Assembly (NCBI GenBank): GCA_964035015.1
Contig: CAXIUP010000120.1
Location: 1,506,001-1,570,000, forward strand
Source of the DNA: Corallium rubrum
Taxonomy: Eukaryota > Cnidaria > Anthozoa > Scleralcyonacea > Coralliidae
Length of the DNA: 64,000 nucleotides
Direction: 5' to 3'
The notes under the pieces were generated by a model. That model was not told the origin of the DNA. It worked only from the letters and a program-made list of their open reading frames with translations, and did not search any database. This document shows, piece by piece, positions 31,261-44,279 of the stretch. The translations under genes and the position numbers were made by a program. Position 1 is the first letter of the stretch. Each line of letters starts with the position of its first letter.

Positions 31261-31718
31261 ATTTTTAGCATATACCTCGCAGGTGAATAGTGCTTTTCAC
31301 GCAATCTGATTGGTTTCTCTAGCTCGGGATATCCTGCACTGTTCACCTGCGGGCAAAACAAAATGGCGGCCAGTCTTGCTTTGTTTACCGAAGCAAGGAG
31401 ATTTTGTTGATATACAAGGCTGATGTAGTAGAATAATGAGAAAAGACAACAAAACTAAGTAGAAGAGTGTCCACAGGTATGTTTCTTTACAATTTTCTAG
31501 CCATTAATATATTCAAAAGTTGTAAAAACTATTTTGTCGACAAATATCGAGTACGCCAAGATAATCGAGGCTGCGACAGTGCCTTGTATGAAAGTACCGA
31601 AAAATATAAGAATGTTAAACTTGTTATTTCATTTATGAGGTATATGCTAAAACAATTATTCACCTCAGTGTCAGTGAATAATGTGGATATTCACCTCCAC
31701 TTCGGTGAATAATTGTTA
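31261..31718 (+). mobile_element. Hairpin-ended element, family F7, copy 1
   Basis: It begins tagcatatacctcgcaggtg and caatctgattgg. An inverted gaggtatatgcta follows at 31637, then a 68-bp hairpin 31650-31717 made of aacaattattcacct, tgaataatgt/atattcacc and ggtgaataattgtt. Its left end is only about 60 bp from the exon 9 acceptor. Copies 2 and 3 are at 6908-7788. Confidence 0.75.
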
Positions 31719-32393
31719 AATAATTGTAAAAGGTCTTCCATTATGATTTCACAATAGTTCACATTGTCAATGACTTTTAAAGTGCCCATCACCCCCATGC
31801 AAATACAATATTACTGATACGGATTCTATGTAAAGTGAATAATTGAATGCCAAAATTATTTTTTTTGTTACAGCAAGCATTGTACGAAGTAAAATCAAGT
31901 TCTATTTTTCGCAACAACTCCGGTATCCTCTGTTTATTATCACTAGAAGACTGGCAAAGCATTCTGGTAGTTGTAGTCACTGAACGCCATAGCACGTCAT
32001 CGTGTAAATGATATATTGGTACATGTGCGAGCTCAGTGTATCGTGACAGACGTTCGTCGATCGTCAAGTTCAAATGCCGAAAAATGTTTCTGAGTCAAAA
32101 ACAGGAAATTAAAGCTGCAATCTTTCCAGTTAATTAATTACCGATTGCACACTCCAACTACGGGCTATTGCGGCCAGATAGAGAGCTTAGCTAGGTTGCA
32201 AATTCATAGTCATATGTGCAACCTAAGAGGTAGCCTTAGCATAGGAAATCTAGTTAAAGTGTTATTAAAAGTGATTGTCTGGGGCTCACAAACATTTTCA
32301 TTTGAACTTGACGAGCGTCAACTAGACATCCGTTACACCAAGCCCGCACATCAGCACCACATCCAAAATCCTCCCGGTGTATGTTGTATATTT
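31719..32393. other. Unassigned intron sequence
   Basis: Contains aacaacatacaccgggagg-like and cctaggttgcacatatg-like stretches without an identified family. No exon signal; ORFs here are short. Confidence 0.4.
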
Positions 32394-33012
32394 AACAATT
32401 AGACAACGAGACCGAGTTTTCTATGAGCTGATAGTCAAGGAGGTGAAGCCGAGTTGACTATCTGCTCGTAGAAAACGAGGACGAGTTGTCTAATTGTTTT
32501 AGTATCAACCATAAACAACTTTTCTTTAACGTAAATAAGTCTTATTAAACATTGTTCCAAATTTTCAGATAGTTTTACGTTTTTGTTTGCAGTAGTCTCC
32601 CCATTCAAAATGTAGAGTAGTTCGATGGCACATGATAAACAATCGCTCACAAAAAACGAGATTGTAATTACTTTGCTTTAAATTTGGTGTTGATATACTC
32701 CATAGACATAAACGAATTCATTTTCTTATTCGAAAATGTCAAACTGAACACGTACTTTCCATTACTTTCGGGCCAATGTTTTCATGATTTCCTCACTCGT
32801 ATATAAATTTTAGCGGACGCCATGTTTGGCCTAGTTTCCAGGTTTTGCTCGGAGCGTGAATATGCCGTGGCTTCTGATTGGTCAGAATAGGAGTACTCCA
32901 GGTATAAGAAGGTTTATCATTGGATAACGCTGCTATGGTCTATCACCAATAGACCACTAGTAGCTCAGCCAATCAGAAAGCCGGATTTGTAATAGAGCAC
33001 GAGTTGGTTGAT
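32394..33012. mobile_element. Hairpin-ended element, family F5
   Basis: The hairpin 32395-32498 has acaattagacaacgag, gttttctatgag and atagtcaa on one arm, mirrored by ttgactatc, tcgtagaaaac and gttgtctaattgt on the other. The body is bounded by tagtatcaacc and ggttgatacta, with cttctgattggtcag and cagccaatcagaaag near the far end. The hairpin is nearly identical to that of F6 at 55314. Confidence 0.72.
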
Positions 33013-33500
33013 ACTAATACTCATTAATCTTAATCCTTATCTCCAATATTGTATCGCTGTCTGGAACTCAACACGCAAGCATACACCTCAAATCTTAAAC
33101 AAAGAAATCATTGGCTTGACAATAAAAATTTTATTACTTTCTCCCTACCACTTAGCGTACTCGCATTATCTCAGATTTTTTAATTATGTGAAGATCATGC
33201 GGACAGGCACGGAGAGAGGGGGTTTATCAATTTAAACGTTAAGACCTCTTATAGCATTTTCTTACTACACGAGGTCAGCCAGCTTTGCACTTGGACGAGC
33301 ACAAGAAATCAATTACCTGATCAGCCCTCCTCCTCCCCGCATCTGTACGGCAGGTGATAGGCACAGGAATTTTATTATTGGGCGCTTAAAAATTCCCCAT
33401 CTTTCCTGTGCAAAAATTTTACTAATTTTCATATATGCTGTAATTTGAATTATATATATGCTGTAACTTGATTTTATACAGCTAATAAAGCGGCTTTGTG
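33013..33500 (+). pseudogene. Decayed LINE RT C-terminal fragment plus 3' UTR
   Basis: LINLNPYLQYCIAVWNSTRK is the conserved post-RT block (Y.PYL.Y...VW) of CR1/jockey-group LINEs. The frame decays by 33235. The downstream stretch looks like an eroded 3' UTR ending near a ctgtaacttgatttt..aataaagcgg segment. Confidence 0.6.
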
Positions 33501-33524
33501 CTGAGGTACATAACCATAATTATA

Positions 33525-34094
33525 CAGTCGAACCCTTCTTAACGGACACACCTATGAAAGGTCCCGGCCATTTCTTCAATAAAACCCTATCGTTACAACC
33601 CCTATTAAGCGGACACCCCTATTAAGCGGAAGCGGACACCTATCTTGGGTCCCAATGAACAGAATAACCTCTATTAAGCGGACACATGGAGTTCAAGGTT
33701 AATGTTTTCCTTTGACAGTAACATTCAACACTTAAGATTTTACAAGACATACCGACAGTGCTCTTTTGAACGTTTTGAGAGACTTGCGGCTACGCGAACC
33801 TCGCAAGCAAACACTTATAGATTCTTTCTTTATTTATTTAATAATTTAACTTATCTAATGTATTTCATAATTTTCAGTTTGGTTAATGTTTTGTTATATT
33901 TTGAACTATTAAAGAAATATTTGGACTTATTTTAAGTCAAGTAGTGCTGTATTAATTGTTTTACAGTAAAATATAATAAAACCTGGTAACCCCATGCGCA
34001 CCCCTTACTGTGCCAACCCCTATTAAGATGACACCCCTATTAAGCGGACACCTGACGAGGTCCCAAAGGTGTCCGCTTAATAGGGGTTCGACTG
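33525..34094. mobile_element. pogo/Tigger-like MITE with TA duplication
   Basis: Ends CAGTCGAACCC and GGGTTCGACTG are flanked by TA. Subterminal copies of ctattaagcggacacc (four or more) are mirrored by ggtgtccgcttaatagggg at the right. This motif is typical of pogo/Tigger ends in animals. No transposase. Confidence 0.8.
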
Positions 34095-34097
34095 TAC

Positions 34098-35105
34098 CCT
34101 CAAATGGTTTTGTGTAATAGCCTGCCCAGGAAACTGAGCTCAACAAGACAGCCAATCAATTTTATATTATTTAGAAGAAAGAAGGGAGAAAGGGATAAAT
34201 CATTTTGCTACAAAAGCGTGCAGTGCGATTTATCAATAAGAAAGCATATAATGCACATACTGACCCGATATTTAAGGAATGAAAAATCTTGAAATTCAAT
34301 ATTTTTTTACTACATTTAGGCAAATTAATGTACTCTTACGCTAATGGTTTACTTCCCACTAGTTTTGATGACTTTTTTGGTCGAGTCCGTACACCATTAT
34401 AACACATGAAGTTCTAAATTATCTTATACTCCTTTTGCAGAACTAAAATTTGACAGTTCTCGATGAGTTCTTGATAAATTCTTTAATATGTTGAGCTCAG
34501 ATATTCGTGAGGCCTATTTCCTTCTCTCATTTCAAAATAAGTTAAAACAATATTTATTCCCAATTTTTTGATTCTTTGACTTTTATTTTGACTGATCAAA
34601 TGACTTTTTGAACTTTCTTTTTTTGATACTGTTACCGTTTTTCTATTTTTTTCTGATATTTTTCGTGTTTTATGTATTGAGAATTGTGTTTTCGGTGAAA
34701 GAATAAGATTGTGTTTTGATTCCTGTTTGTGACCAATGCATTAAGATGAATAACACTTCAGTACTTTTTACCCAAATAAAACGTGCTCACTGAGGCCAAA
34801 AAGGTCATTTAATTGCACATAAAAATATTTCAAGTGTTGGCATAATGAAAGTGTTCTTCTGTGTTTATTCTTCCACATTGAGGATATTTGACGATCCAAA
34901 GGAATGTAGCGGGTTTAGGTCATAGTCACTAGAAATATACATACTGTAGTCTGGAAGCCCGACACGAGTCATTATTCCATGTTTTTGTTCAGTTTGTGCT
35001 CTTTCACGGTTACTATAAACGCGTTGTACTTTCTGTATAATAAAGCAGTAATCCATGCATAGCAATCTTTGGGTTTAATGTTTTGGGGCTAAACGCAATC
35101 GCGTT
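34098..35105. other. Unassigned intron sequence
   Basis: AT-rich, with T-runs around 34560-34660. I see no repeat boundary, exon or recognised protein. Confidence 0.4.
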
Positions 35106-35108
35106 TTA

Positions 35109-35554
35109 AGGCCTGGTCAAACGCTTTCAACATCGCATTCAACATCATTCAACATTGTTGAACGATGTTGAATAATGTTGAAAGCACGAGTGGCCAAATT
35201 AATTCAACATCGTTCAACATTCATGAATGACAATTAATTGAACGCGGGCTATCACAAAAGCTGGAATCGACAATATCGGGCCCGCATGGCGCATCTCTGT
35301 TCAACAAAATTGAATGAAATGTGGCCAAATGCGTTCAACACCTTTCAACATTTTGAGAACAATAGAAATGTTGAACGCGTGTTGAACGAAAATTTGAACA
35401 TATTCAACTTTCGTTCAACATCATTCAACACCATTCAACAACGTTCAACATCATTCAACATCATTCAACAAGGGTGGCCAAACGCTTTCAACATGTTGAA
35501 TTCAACAATGTTGAACGATGTTGAATGAAATGTTGAAAGCGTTTGGCCAGGCCT
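35109..35554. mobile_element. Harbinger-type MITE built from CAACAT reiterations
   Basis: Termini AGGCCTGGTCAAACGCTTTC and its near complement are flanked by TTA on both sides. Inside, ttcaacat/atgttgaa motifs recur more than 25 times in both orientations, with 11-12 bp periodicity around 35410-35470. Non-coding, 446 bp. The TTA duplication points to PIF/Harbinger. Confidence 0.85.
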
Positions 35555-35718
35555 TTACTCAAAAACTCGCGTTTGGGGAACCGTGATTAGAATCGCGGCG
35601 CGATCGCGTTTACCGAGCGTGACAAACTTTTCGTCTGTACCGTATAAACACCGTGAACATATGAACATTGATACCAAACAGCGTCTGAACCTTTCTACTT
35701 CTTAATATATGTACTTAC

Positions 35719-35842
35719 CCCATACTGGTGCATAATGATCCAAAAAATTTAAAGCGACATTTTGGAAATACGGGCTACTTGATGCACCGGTAGAAGTCTT
35801 TGATGATGTTTCGTCCTCTTCTTCTCCGTCTAGTTTTTCCAA
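35719..35842 (-). CDS. MED12: MED12 exon 8 of window
   Basis: This exon is 124 nt (41 codons plus G). An acidic, serine/threonine-rich start is followed by SPYFQNVALNFLDHYAPVW, matching vertebrate APIFQDVLLQFLDTQAPML. The acceptor is tgccag before TTGGAA and the donor is TATGGG followed by gtaagtac. The trailing G forms glutamate with AG of exon 9. Confidence 0.93.
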
Positions 35843-35902
35843 CTGGCAAAATAAGAGAAACAATATTATCGCAATCATACACCACTGCCAAATACATACA
35901 GA

Positions 35903-37651
<1,749 letters not shown>

Positions 37652-37931
37652 ACGCAGGCTAGGGTAGCCTGCGTTCCGTTTGACGCGACAAGCGAAAAGG
37701 ATACCTGTCATAGTCCTATTCATAAAAGCGAATGCAAAATCATTAGTATAACTGATGTCATATTTACTTAACAAGTCGTAAAAATCTAAATTCAAAATCG
37801 TGCCTTATTTCAACATCTTCTCGGAAATCATTTTGACAAAACAGTCAAGACATCAGGACCATTCAAATTAACGGTTTATTTCCACTGCTCGATTTATAAA
37901 CGCTCAAAGGCCTTGCATCACGCAAAGCTCA

Positions 37932-38110
37932 TCTTGCCAAGAAATTTAATTATTATACAATACTGATGCAATCTCAACTGTGATTGGCTAAAAACCTACA
38001 GATAATTCTTGATGTGTTATCAGCTTTCGGCTTAGGCAGATAACACAAACCTCGGCCTTGATAATCATGTTCAACCTCATCCAATATTTGTATATTAGCA
38101 ACCATGACTA
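37932..38110. repeat. Family F8 copy 2 (short)
   Basis: Shares ttattatacaatactgatg, tgattggctaaaa, ataattcttgat, aaacctcggccttgataat and aacctcatccaatat with the ends of 17372-18080, with most of the interior missing. Confidence 0.55.
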
Positions 38111-38170
38111 CATGAACGATTCTATCGTTATGCTTGATGAGATGACACTTTGTTTACATTAAGAGTCGAT

Positions 38171-38243
38171 TGAACATTGGGAAATTAAGCGGACACCTCA
38201 GCGAGGTCCCAAAGGTGTCCGCTTAATAGGAGCTCGACTGTAT
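38171..38243. mobile_element. pogo-like MITE end fragment
   Basis: Contains attaagcggacacctc and ggtgtccgcttaatagg..ctcgactgta, which is the right end of the family at 33525-34094. It is a solo end or internally deleted copy. Confidence 0.75.
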
Positions 38244-38264
38244 TTTGCTAAGGCATGTCTATTT

Positions 38265-38470
38265 TATTACCTCCGCCAGGAGGTTATGTTTTCACCTATG
38301 TTTGTCTGTCTGTAGTTTTGTCTACCGCCAAGGTATCTCACAAAGTACTGCAAAGATTTTCATGAAAGTTGTGAAAAGATTGATCATAGACCAAAGACCA
38401 ACACATTAAATTTTGGTTGACTGGGATGAAAAAGTTAATAAAAATCTGACCACAAGATTCTCCGCGTAGA
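38265..38470. repeat. CCTCCGCCAGGAGGTTATG-type dispersed repeat
   Basis: The string acctccgccaggaggttatg followed by tttgtctgtctgt and a conserved downstream text is a repeat I have seen in many unrelated marine invertebrates. The function and mobilising enzyme are not known to me. Non-coding. Confidence 0.55.
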
Positions 38471-39075
38471 AGAAATGCTTAATTGCGCTCAATATCGTTA
38501 TATTTTTGCAAACATTGTGTATAAAATCAAGCACGTTATTCGTTCATACTTGTGTAGGTTCTCGGGAGCTAGTCTAGTTAGCGGAATGACAGGATTCCCA
38601 TTTAATCATCGCTAATAACAACACACTGGCGGAAGTATGCAGTATCTGAGTGCCCTCTTGTTTAGTGTGTCTATCTTTCTTTACTTGAGGGGGGGGGGGG
38701 GGTACTTCTTGGAAGCTGCGTTATTTTTCATCAGTTTTGACCATTTTACCTTCGACCCCCGACACTTTACCCTCGAAAGTTTCAGAGCTATAATTAACAA
38801 GACGCCTGCTCTGGCGTTCACTCGGGCTACTAATTTTTGCAAGTGGCGTAGCCTGTGCACATCTAGAGAACCTGAGGAACAGCGTGTGTAGTTATCTAGA
38901 ACACCTCTGAGACTGATTTCACGGTTGGAAATTACGACAGCACAGTACGCACTCTAGCAAGACTACCATACCGTCCCATGAAGGGTATGCTGATCTGCCC
39001 TAGAGAAGGGAAAATATTCTAGGAAATTCGCCCCTTCAAACTGCAAACACACAGTCAAGATAATATGTTCCTTAC
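38471..39075. other. Unassigned intron sequence
   Basis: A 13-base G run at 38690-38702. The segment acaagacgcctgctctggcg..tcactcgggctact (38799-38830) recurs at 62617-62645. No exon signal beyond MED12 exon 7. Confidence 0.45.
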
Positions 39076-39207
39076 CTGATCCCGTAATTCAGACTGTCTC
39101 CTCTTTAACAAATTGGCCACAATTATAGCTCTGTGTTTACCCATACGGTGTGCACTTATAGCCCACTGTATTAAAAGGATGCTTATCGCTTCATCCACAG
39201 GAGAGAT
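39076..39207 (-). CDS. MED12: MED12 exon 7 of window (LCEWAV-type motif)
   Basis: This exon is 132 nt (44 codons), phase 0 to 0. It encodes LIQWAISAHRMGKHRAIIVA followed by NLLKRRQSEL. Vertebrates have [20 protein letters not shown] followed by AKLLEKRQ. This is the motif that names the Med12 LCEWAV domain; here it reads LIQWAI, keeping only L, W and A of the signature while the flanks stay conserved. The acceptor is tgtcag and the donor is CAG followed by gtaagg. Confidence 0.95.
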
Positions 39208-39364
39208 CTGACAAAACAAGAAGTAACTGATATTAAAGGCATAATGTCAACTATAAAATTACAGTAGGACAGCGAACTCAGGTGGAGAATAATGATATTG
39301 GAGGTGCTATACTCCGAGTGACAACCACACCGGGTAAGTAGAGAAAAACTCTATACTCGAAGGC

Positions 39365-39430
39365 GGTTGGGATTCGAATGCGCGACCTTTGCTTTACTAG
39401 TCCGACGCTATACCGACCAAGCTACATAGT
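39365..39430 (-). repeat. tRNA-derived SINE fragment
   Basis: On the minus strand it reads tgtagcttggtcggtatagc (A box/D arm-like) and gcgcattcgaatccca (B box/T arm-like). The anticodon arm is poor, so I treat it as a SINE head rather than a tRNA gene. Confidence 0.5.
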
Positions 39431-39471
39431 CAAGTTGAGAGCAGGTGGTGGAATCATGGTACTTATACTTA

Positions 39472-40313
39472 CTAGAAAAAACATGAACACAACAACCCCT
39501 CGCCCGCTTTATATGCATTTTTTAACCCCACTCCCCCTCCCCTAATTTCTGTTTTTTGTGGTATTAATGGCACACAGATCAGAAAACATCCCAGAAAATT
39601 AGTTAGCAAGGTTCATCTGTTATGTAGTCATGTATTGACACACCGAAAGAACATGTAAAGTCAGTATTAAAAAAAATCCCGAGATGAACCAAATGACAAA
39701 TTTTCATTCAAAGACGTATTATTTATATTTTACATTAATTTTCATTTTCAAGACTTCTTCCGTTTTAACTCAGCTAAACTGGTAAATACGAATCTCCTAC
39801 CGTTAAACTTTCTTCTGCTTTTGTCACCACAAACACTGCCAATTCAGTCTAGTCTTTTCGCATTGTTTTTCTCGTTCGACGTTCGCGGTTTCTTACTTTT
39901 TTCGTTGTTGACACATAAATATGGCAAGGCATCATTCAGTTCTCTTCATGATCTAAAAAGCCGCTTGTTTCAAAATTTCATCGTTCCCTCTCGAGTTATG
40001 TAGAATACACCAGAGCAAAATTATTTACCGGCTTTGAACAGTTTCAGAACACATCCTTCTTTCAGTTACATTTCGGTCGGCATCGTATTTGGTCTTTATT
40101 AATTTTTAGGCTTTTTTCAGTGGTTTTAAGTCGTATTTATTGTTGTCTTTTTCTCGCTGCCACATCTCTTCTTAGCCTTCTTTCTTTGGTCTTTTTCCAT
40201 AGTACATTTTAGCTGAAACCATTTTTTCTGGCAAAGATTTCTTTCGTCTTGATCGTTGAAAAACTATTTCGTAATCCAACCGAACTTATAAATTATAATT
40301 TGCTCACGTAAAT
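39472..40313 (-). mobile_element. Helitron-like element, copy A5, truncated
   Basis: Starts (plus strand) ctag next to aaaaaacatgaacacaacaa, with T on its 3' side, and follows copy A4 closely up to about 40313. The TC/GC-rich end is missing and another repeat begins there. Confidence 0.72.
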
Positions 40314-41035
40314 GTCTCTTAACAACAACTGTTGCCCTATCCTGCGAGTCAGACCCACTTTCCCCCGAAGCCTGGGTAGGTCGGAAAGAGGCTCAGCCAA
40401 ACACCGCTGCCAAGCGTTTTGCGCATGTGCGACATCCGAGCTCGTCCTCGGAAGAAGAGCGGGAAAACACCTAAATATTTGAACTGGTCCGAGAGTCCGA
40501 CATAAGCATACTACCAAAAAGATAAGGTAGGTAATTTGTGCATGGCTTCCTTGTCAATATTGTAACATATTATGAATTTACCCCTTTGTAATTTTCTTTA
40601 CCCTTTTTTTAAAACACAAATGAATAGTCGAGTCGTACTTAATCTTCACTGTCTGGTTGTTGTCGCCACGGCTAGTTCCCACTTCTCTTGCAATGTTTAC
40701 TCAGCGAATTCACGCATGCGCAAACGTTTGGCAGCAGTGTTGCTCTGCCAACAAACTTAATATTTCTTTTTGAGATTTTTAAAAATATGGAATGTCATAC
40801 TGTTAAACCTTATACGGGAACCTTGTTGAAAGATTTTTTCAAGTTTTTTTAGGAAATTAAGGTGTTTAAAAAAACAACAAATGGTTTGTTCTCGCAACAT
40901 CCAAACGCACTGCTAATTAAGATTGCAGCGAGATAACGAAATGACCGCCATTTTGTTTTTCGTCGGAAAGTTATCGGAACACGCTCGTGCTTTTTATTGT
41001 CTGGAATAGCGTTCAACATTACGAATATTAAATAA
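40314..41035 (+). repeat. Dispersed repeat copy 2, with an internal MITE
   Basis: The outer parts match 555-1030 (acaacaactgttgccc; gaatgtcatactgtt; gccattttgtttttcgtcgg). Between them, 40395-40750 has inverted ends (ccaaacaccgctgccaagcg and cgtttggcagcagtgttg) absent from the first copy, so an insertion is likely. Confidence 0.65.
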
Positions 41036-41213
41036 AAGTATAAAATCAGTGTGCTGCAAGCTGTGCCCTCATCTGGCTGCAATATATTCAATAATGCCGT
41101 CGGCCTCGGTAAATATCTATTAAGTATTAAGTATTAAGTTAGAGTAACAATGAGTAGATTCCTAGTCAGGCAGCGTTAGAAATTTGTTTGTTAAAGTGGT
41201 GAACGTTTCTTAC

Positions 41214-41338
41214 CTTCGTACAATCTTTTGGTAAACTGCCAAAAATCTTGGCGTAGAGATCAATATTTCCTTCAACCTTGTTGAAATTTTGCTTGTCGAG
41301 AAAATCCAAAATTTCCAGAATTTTATTAACTTCCATAA
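41214..41338 (-). CDS. MED12: MED12 exon 6 of window
   Basis: This exon is 125 nt: two bases finishing a valine codon, then 41 codons ending KDCTK in phase 0. The segment KILEILDFLDKQNF followed by LYAKIFGSLPK parallels vertebrate VLHTLEVLDSHSFERSDF and LCNRIFGLGPSK. The acceptor is gtttag before TTATGG; the donor is AAG followed by gtaagaaa. Confidence 0.92.
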
Positions 41339-42204
41339 CTAAACAACCAATACAAAGAATAACCAATTATTAATTAACCCATGACTTGTCATGTCCGGGG
41401 ATTTCTGCTAATGACGCGTAACATCGCCTGGCGGTATAGACACACTAAAATAGTCAATCTGTGTACACTCAATCAGTATTTGATCTTAAGAAAATCAATG
41501 CGACATGAAGATATATGAAAAACCGAAAACAGACTTAACCATGGCGAGAAATGAATGACCGCGCACGCGCGTTGGGCAAGTAGACTTAGAAAAAACTCCA
41601 ACACAAATCTCACGCGAACCCAATAGTAATTACATAAGGGGAATAACGAAATGTCTTAATATGTCTCCAGATATTTGAAAAAACTTGTATTATTAGGCCT
41701 TTCTCCAGAATCTGAGCATAATTTTGAGTACAATTCATCGTCTACTAGACAGCATATTTCCATTTCTTGTCTTCAGTGTATTGATCGTAGTTTAGATACA
41801 TTGGCCGCCATTTGTTTAGGTACCAGTCTCTTAAACTGTAAATAAACACTCGGCTTTGAAATCTACGCGGAAAATGGCTGTATTTTTGAATACACTGTAT
41901 ATGAATATGGATGAAGGCGAAGATGAGGCCACTATTTTGATAAATGGACGAAGTCCACTCAACAAACAGTGTTATATATCAAACAAGCAAACAGACGAAG
42001 GAAACCAATTTATTTGTCATACTTCCTTAAAGAATAAAAAATGTATTGTTGGTAGTCTGGGTACTAGTATAGTGCTACACCCACCCCGCCCCCTAAATGT
42101 CTTTCGTTTCCCCCCATGTTTGAATGCGTTTTCGCGGACTTATCGCTCTTTGAATACCCAATTAATTCAAAATTGCATCACCAAAATTTGTTGAAACCGC
42201 GCAG
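41339..42204. other. Intron sequence with an unrecognised ORF
   Basis: A plus-strand ORF (41856-42194, 112 codons) starts MKSTRKMAVFLNTLYMNMDE. It matches no family I know and ends directly at the border of the Crypton derivative. Unclear whether real. Confidence 0.35.
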
Positions 42205-43342
42205 ATAATTATTTTTATTTTTTATCAATCGTGAGCGGGCAGAATCCTAGGTAATGCTGCAATTTGATTGGCTGCGTGAGCGGGCAGTTTTTTACGATAT
42301 CTGACCACGGTCACGGAATCCTAAATTTCCGTAAAATTTTTAACCAAAAAGTTATTTTTTTGCATTCTGTCATTTAAAATTGATCGATTTTCATAACTAG
42401 TTCGCTTGCCACAGAAAAAATATGTTCAACAGAGAGCCTCGGGGATGCAAATGAGTTTTATTATCCAAATGGTTTTGACAACTTCATGTGTAAACAGCGA
42501 ATTTTAAAAGAAACGCTGGGAAAACTGTGACAAAACAAAATTTACGAGCGATATTTATAAAGAAAACAGTTTAAAACGGTAGGGAAAACATACATAAACT
42601 TGTGAACACAGTATTTTGAATCACTAAATGAAACTATATAGAAGTATATATAAAAAATCATACCAAAAGATTAAGATAGAAAAGCTGAAACCTTTTGACA
42701 CTAAACTGTCTTTCTTCTGTTATCCAACTGCTACAAGTCTTTACCTTTTCGTCAAATATTTTCCACACGCCAACCACATTGTCTCATGTCCTTGAAACTT
42801 GAAATTACAAATGGCTTACTACAAGCATTTTCGTCTTCAAACTCGAGGACCACACTTTCAATTTTCATGCAGTCAGCCAAATATTGAAAGCGACTTTCCA
42901 AGCGAACAGCCAAAAACGAGCAAGCGATGAAGAAGAACGACGACGAATCGTTATCAACTAAACTTTAAAAACACTTGGACTGCATCTTGACTTCCCTTCG
43001 TAACTAGATCTTCAAGTTTTGAATGTTTTTTTATCACAAAAAAGGTTCCAAGCTTCCCTGTAAGACTGCCCGTCGGCAGTTGTTTACTGTCGAACGATAA
43101 ACTTTGGACTTTTGAATATCACGTGAACGTCATCTCGATTACGCAACTTAATTCAATTATAATTAAATAATTAATATAATTATGTAACAAAAAAATAAAT
43201 ACGTTATTTACCGTTTTGGTTGGTCCGTATAGAAAAATGTTTGCCCTCGGTCTCAAAAATGTCCCTCGGCCTACGGCCTCGGGCCTTTTTTAAAACCTCG
43301 GGCAAATATTTTTCTATACGGACCTCCCAGCCGGTGAATAAC
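42205..43342 (+). mobile_element. Deleted derivative of the Crypton-type element (F3)
   Basis: The left end (42206-42300) matches the complement of 16195-16310: ttattttttat, gcaatttgattggc, gagcgggc and ttttttacgatat. At 42425-42475 the start of the recombinase gene remains: an ATG with MF, then EFYYPNGFDNF, against EFYYPDDLNS in the intact gene, but shifted and broken. The catalytic region is gone. The right end is a hairpin (43195-43345) of the same design as 14169-14330. Confidence 0.75.
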
Positions 43343-43345
43343 ATA

Positions 43346-44279
43346 TATATACTTTAGAGAATACTATACGTCATACTGGAAAGTCAATTTCCTACACTTA
43401 ACGTCTCTCGAAGGTTTTACTCGTAAGCATTTGTACACACAGTAGTCTCATTGTATTGAAGTCAGTTGTACGAAGCCTGTAGTAGTACGATAGCCTATCC
43501 GGTGGATAAGTCCCAGCGAGTGCTATCAATGCTGTGAAAAACCAAACTTAAAATATTATCGGCTGAATAGCACTATCAGATACATATACGTTGCTATTAA
43601 GTGAATAAACTTTAAATTAGGTTGGTCAAAGCATGGCTAGTGTGGTCCTCTAGCTAAAACTTGCCCACCGAATAAGCTGTACAGACTCACTAGTCTTACT
43701 GTCTTATTGCGTGTTGTTGATTTCCACTCGAATAAGTTCCCAGTATTCACAATCATAGATTCGTTTCCAATCTCTTTTCACAGATTTAATTGTTCTTTCA
43801 GGAATAAATGGTATTCAAAGAACGATAACTCAAATTTAACTCTCGAATTATAAAGATAAGAACCCACCACCAATACCAAGAAAATCCTGACATTTTAAAG
43901 ATTTGAAATTCAAATTTATGCGATCCGTCGACAGAAATGTTAACAAAATAGCCACTCTCAGCGTGCATGTATCTACTGCGCTACGGCAGATGTTGTAATA
44001 CCATTGTTATCATCATGGCGAAAAAAACCCATTGCTAACAAGATTTTCCATGCTGTTCAAGCTTGTTCAACAGTCAAACTGTAACCATGCTGTCCATGCA
44101 TGTCCACCATTAACTAGATTAATGACTATTAATTATCAATTAGCCTATCACTAACTAATAAACCAGTAATGCCCATGGCAAAAATAAATTTAAAGTGCAT
44201 TTTTCTGAGGTTTAAGCCGAAAGTACAAAAAAGTTGGTGCGTTGTCTAATTGTTACAATTAAGCAGCTCTAGTAATAAA
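43346..44279. other. Unassigned intron sequence
   Basis: No repeat boundary, exon or protein match. Short inverted words occur near 44090-44150. Nothing further can be said. Confidence 0.4.
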
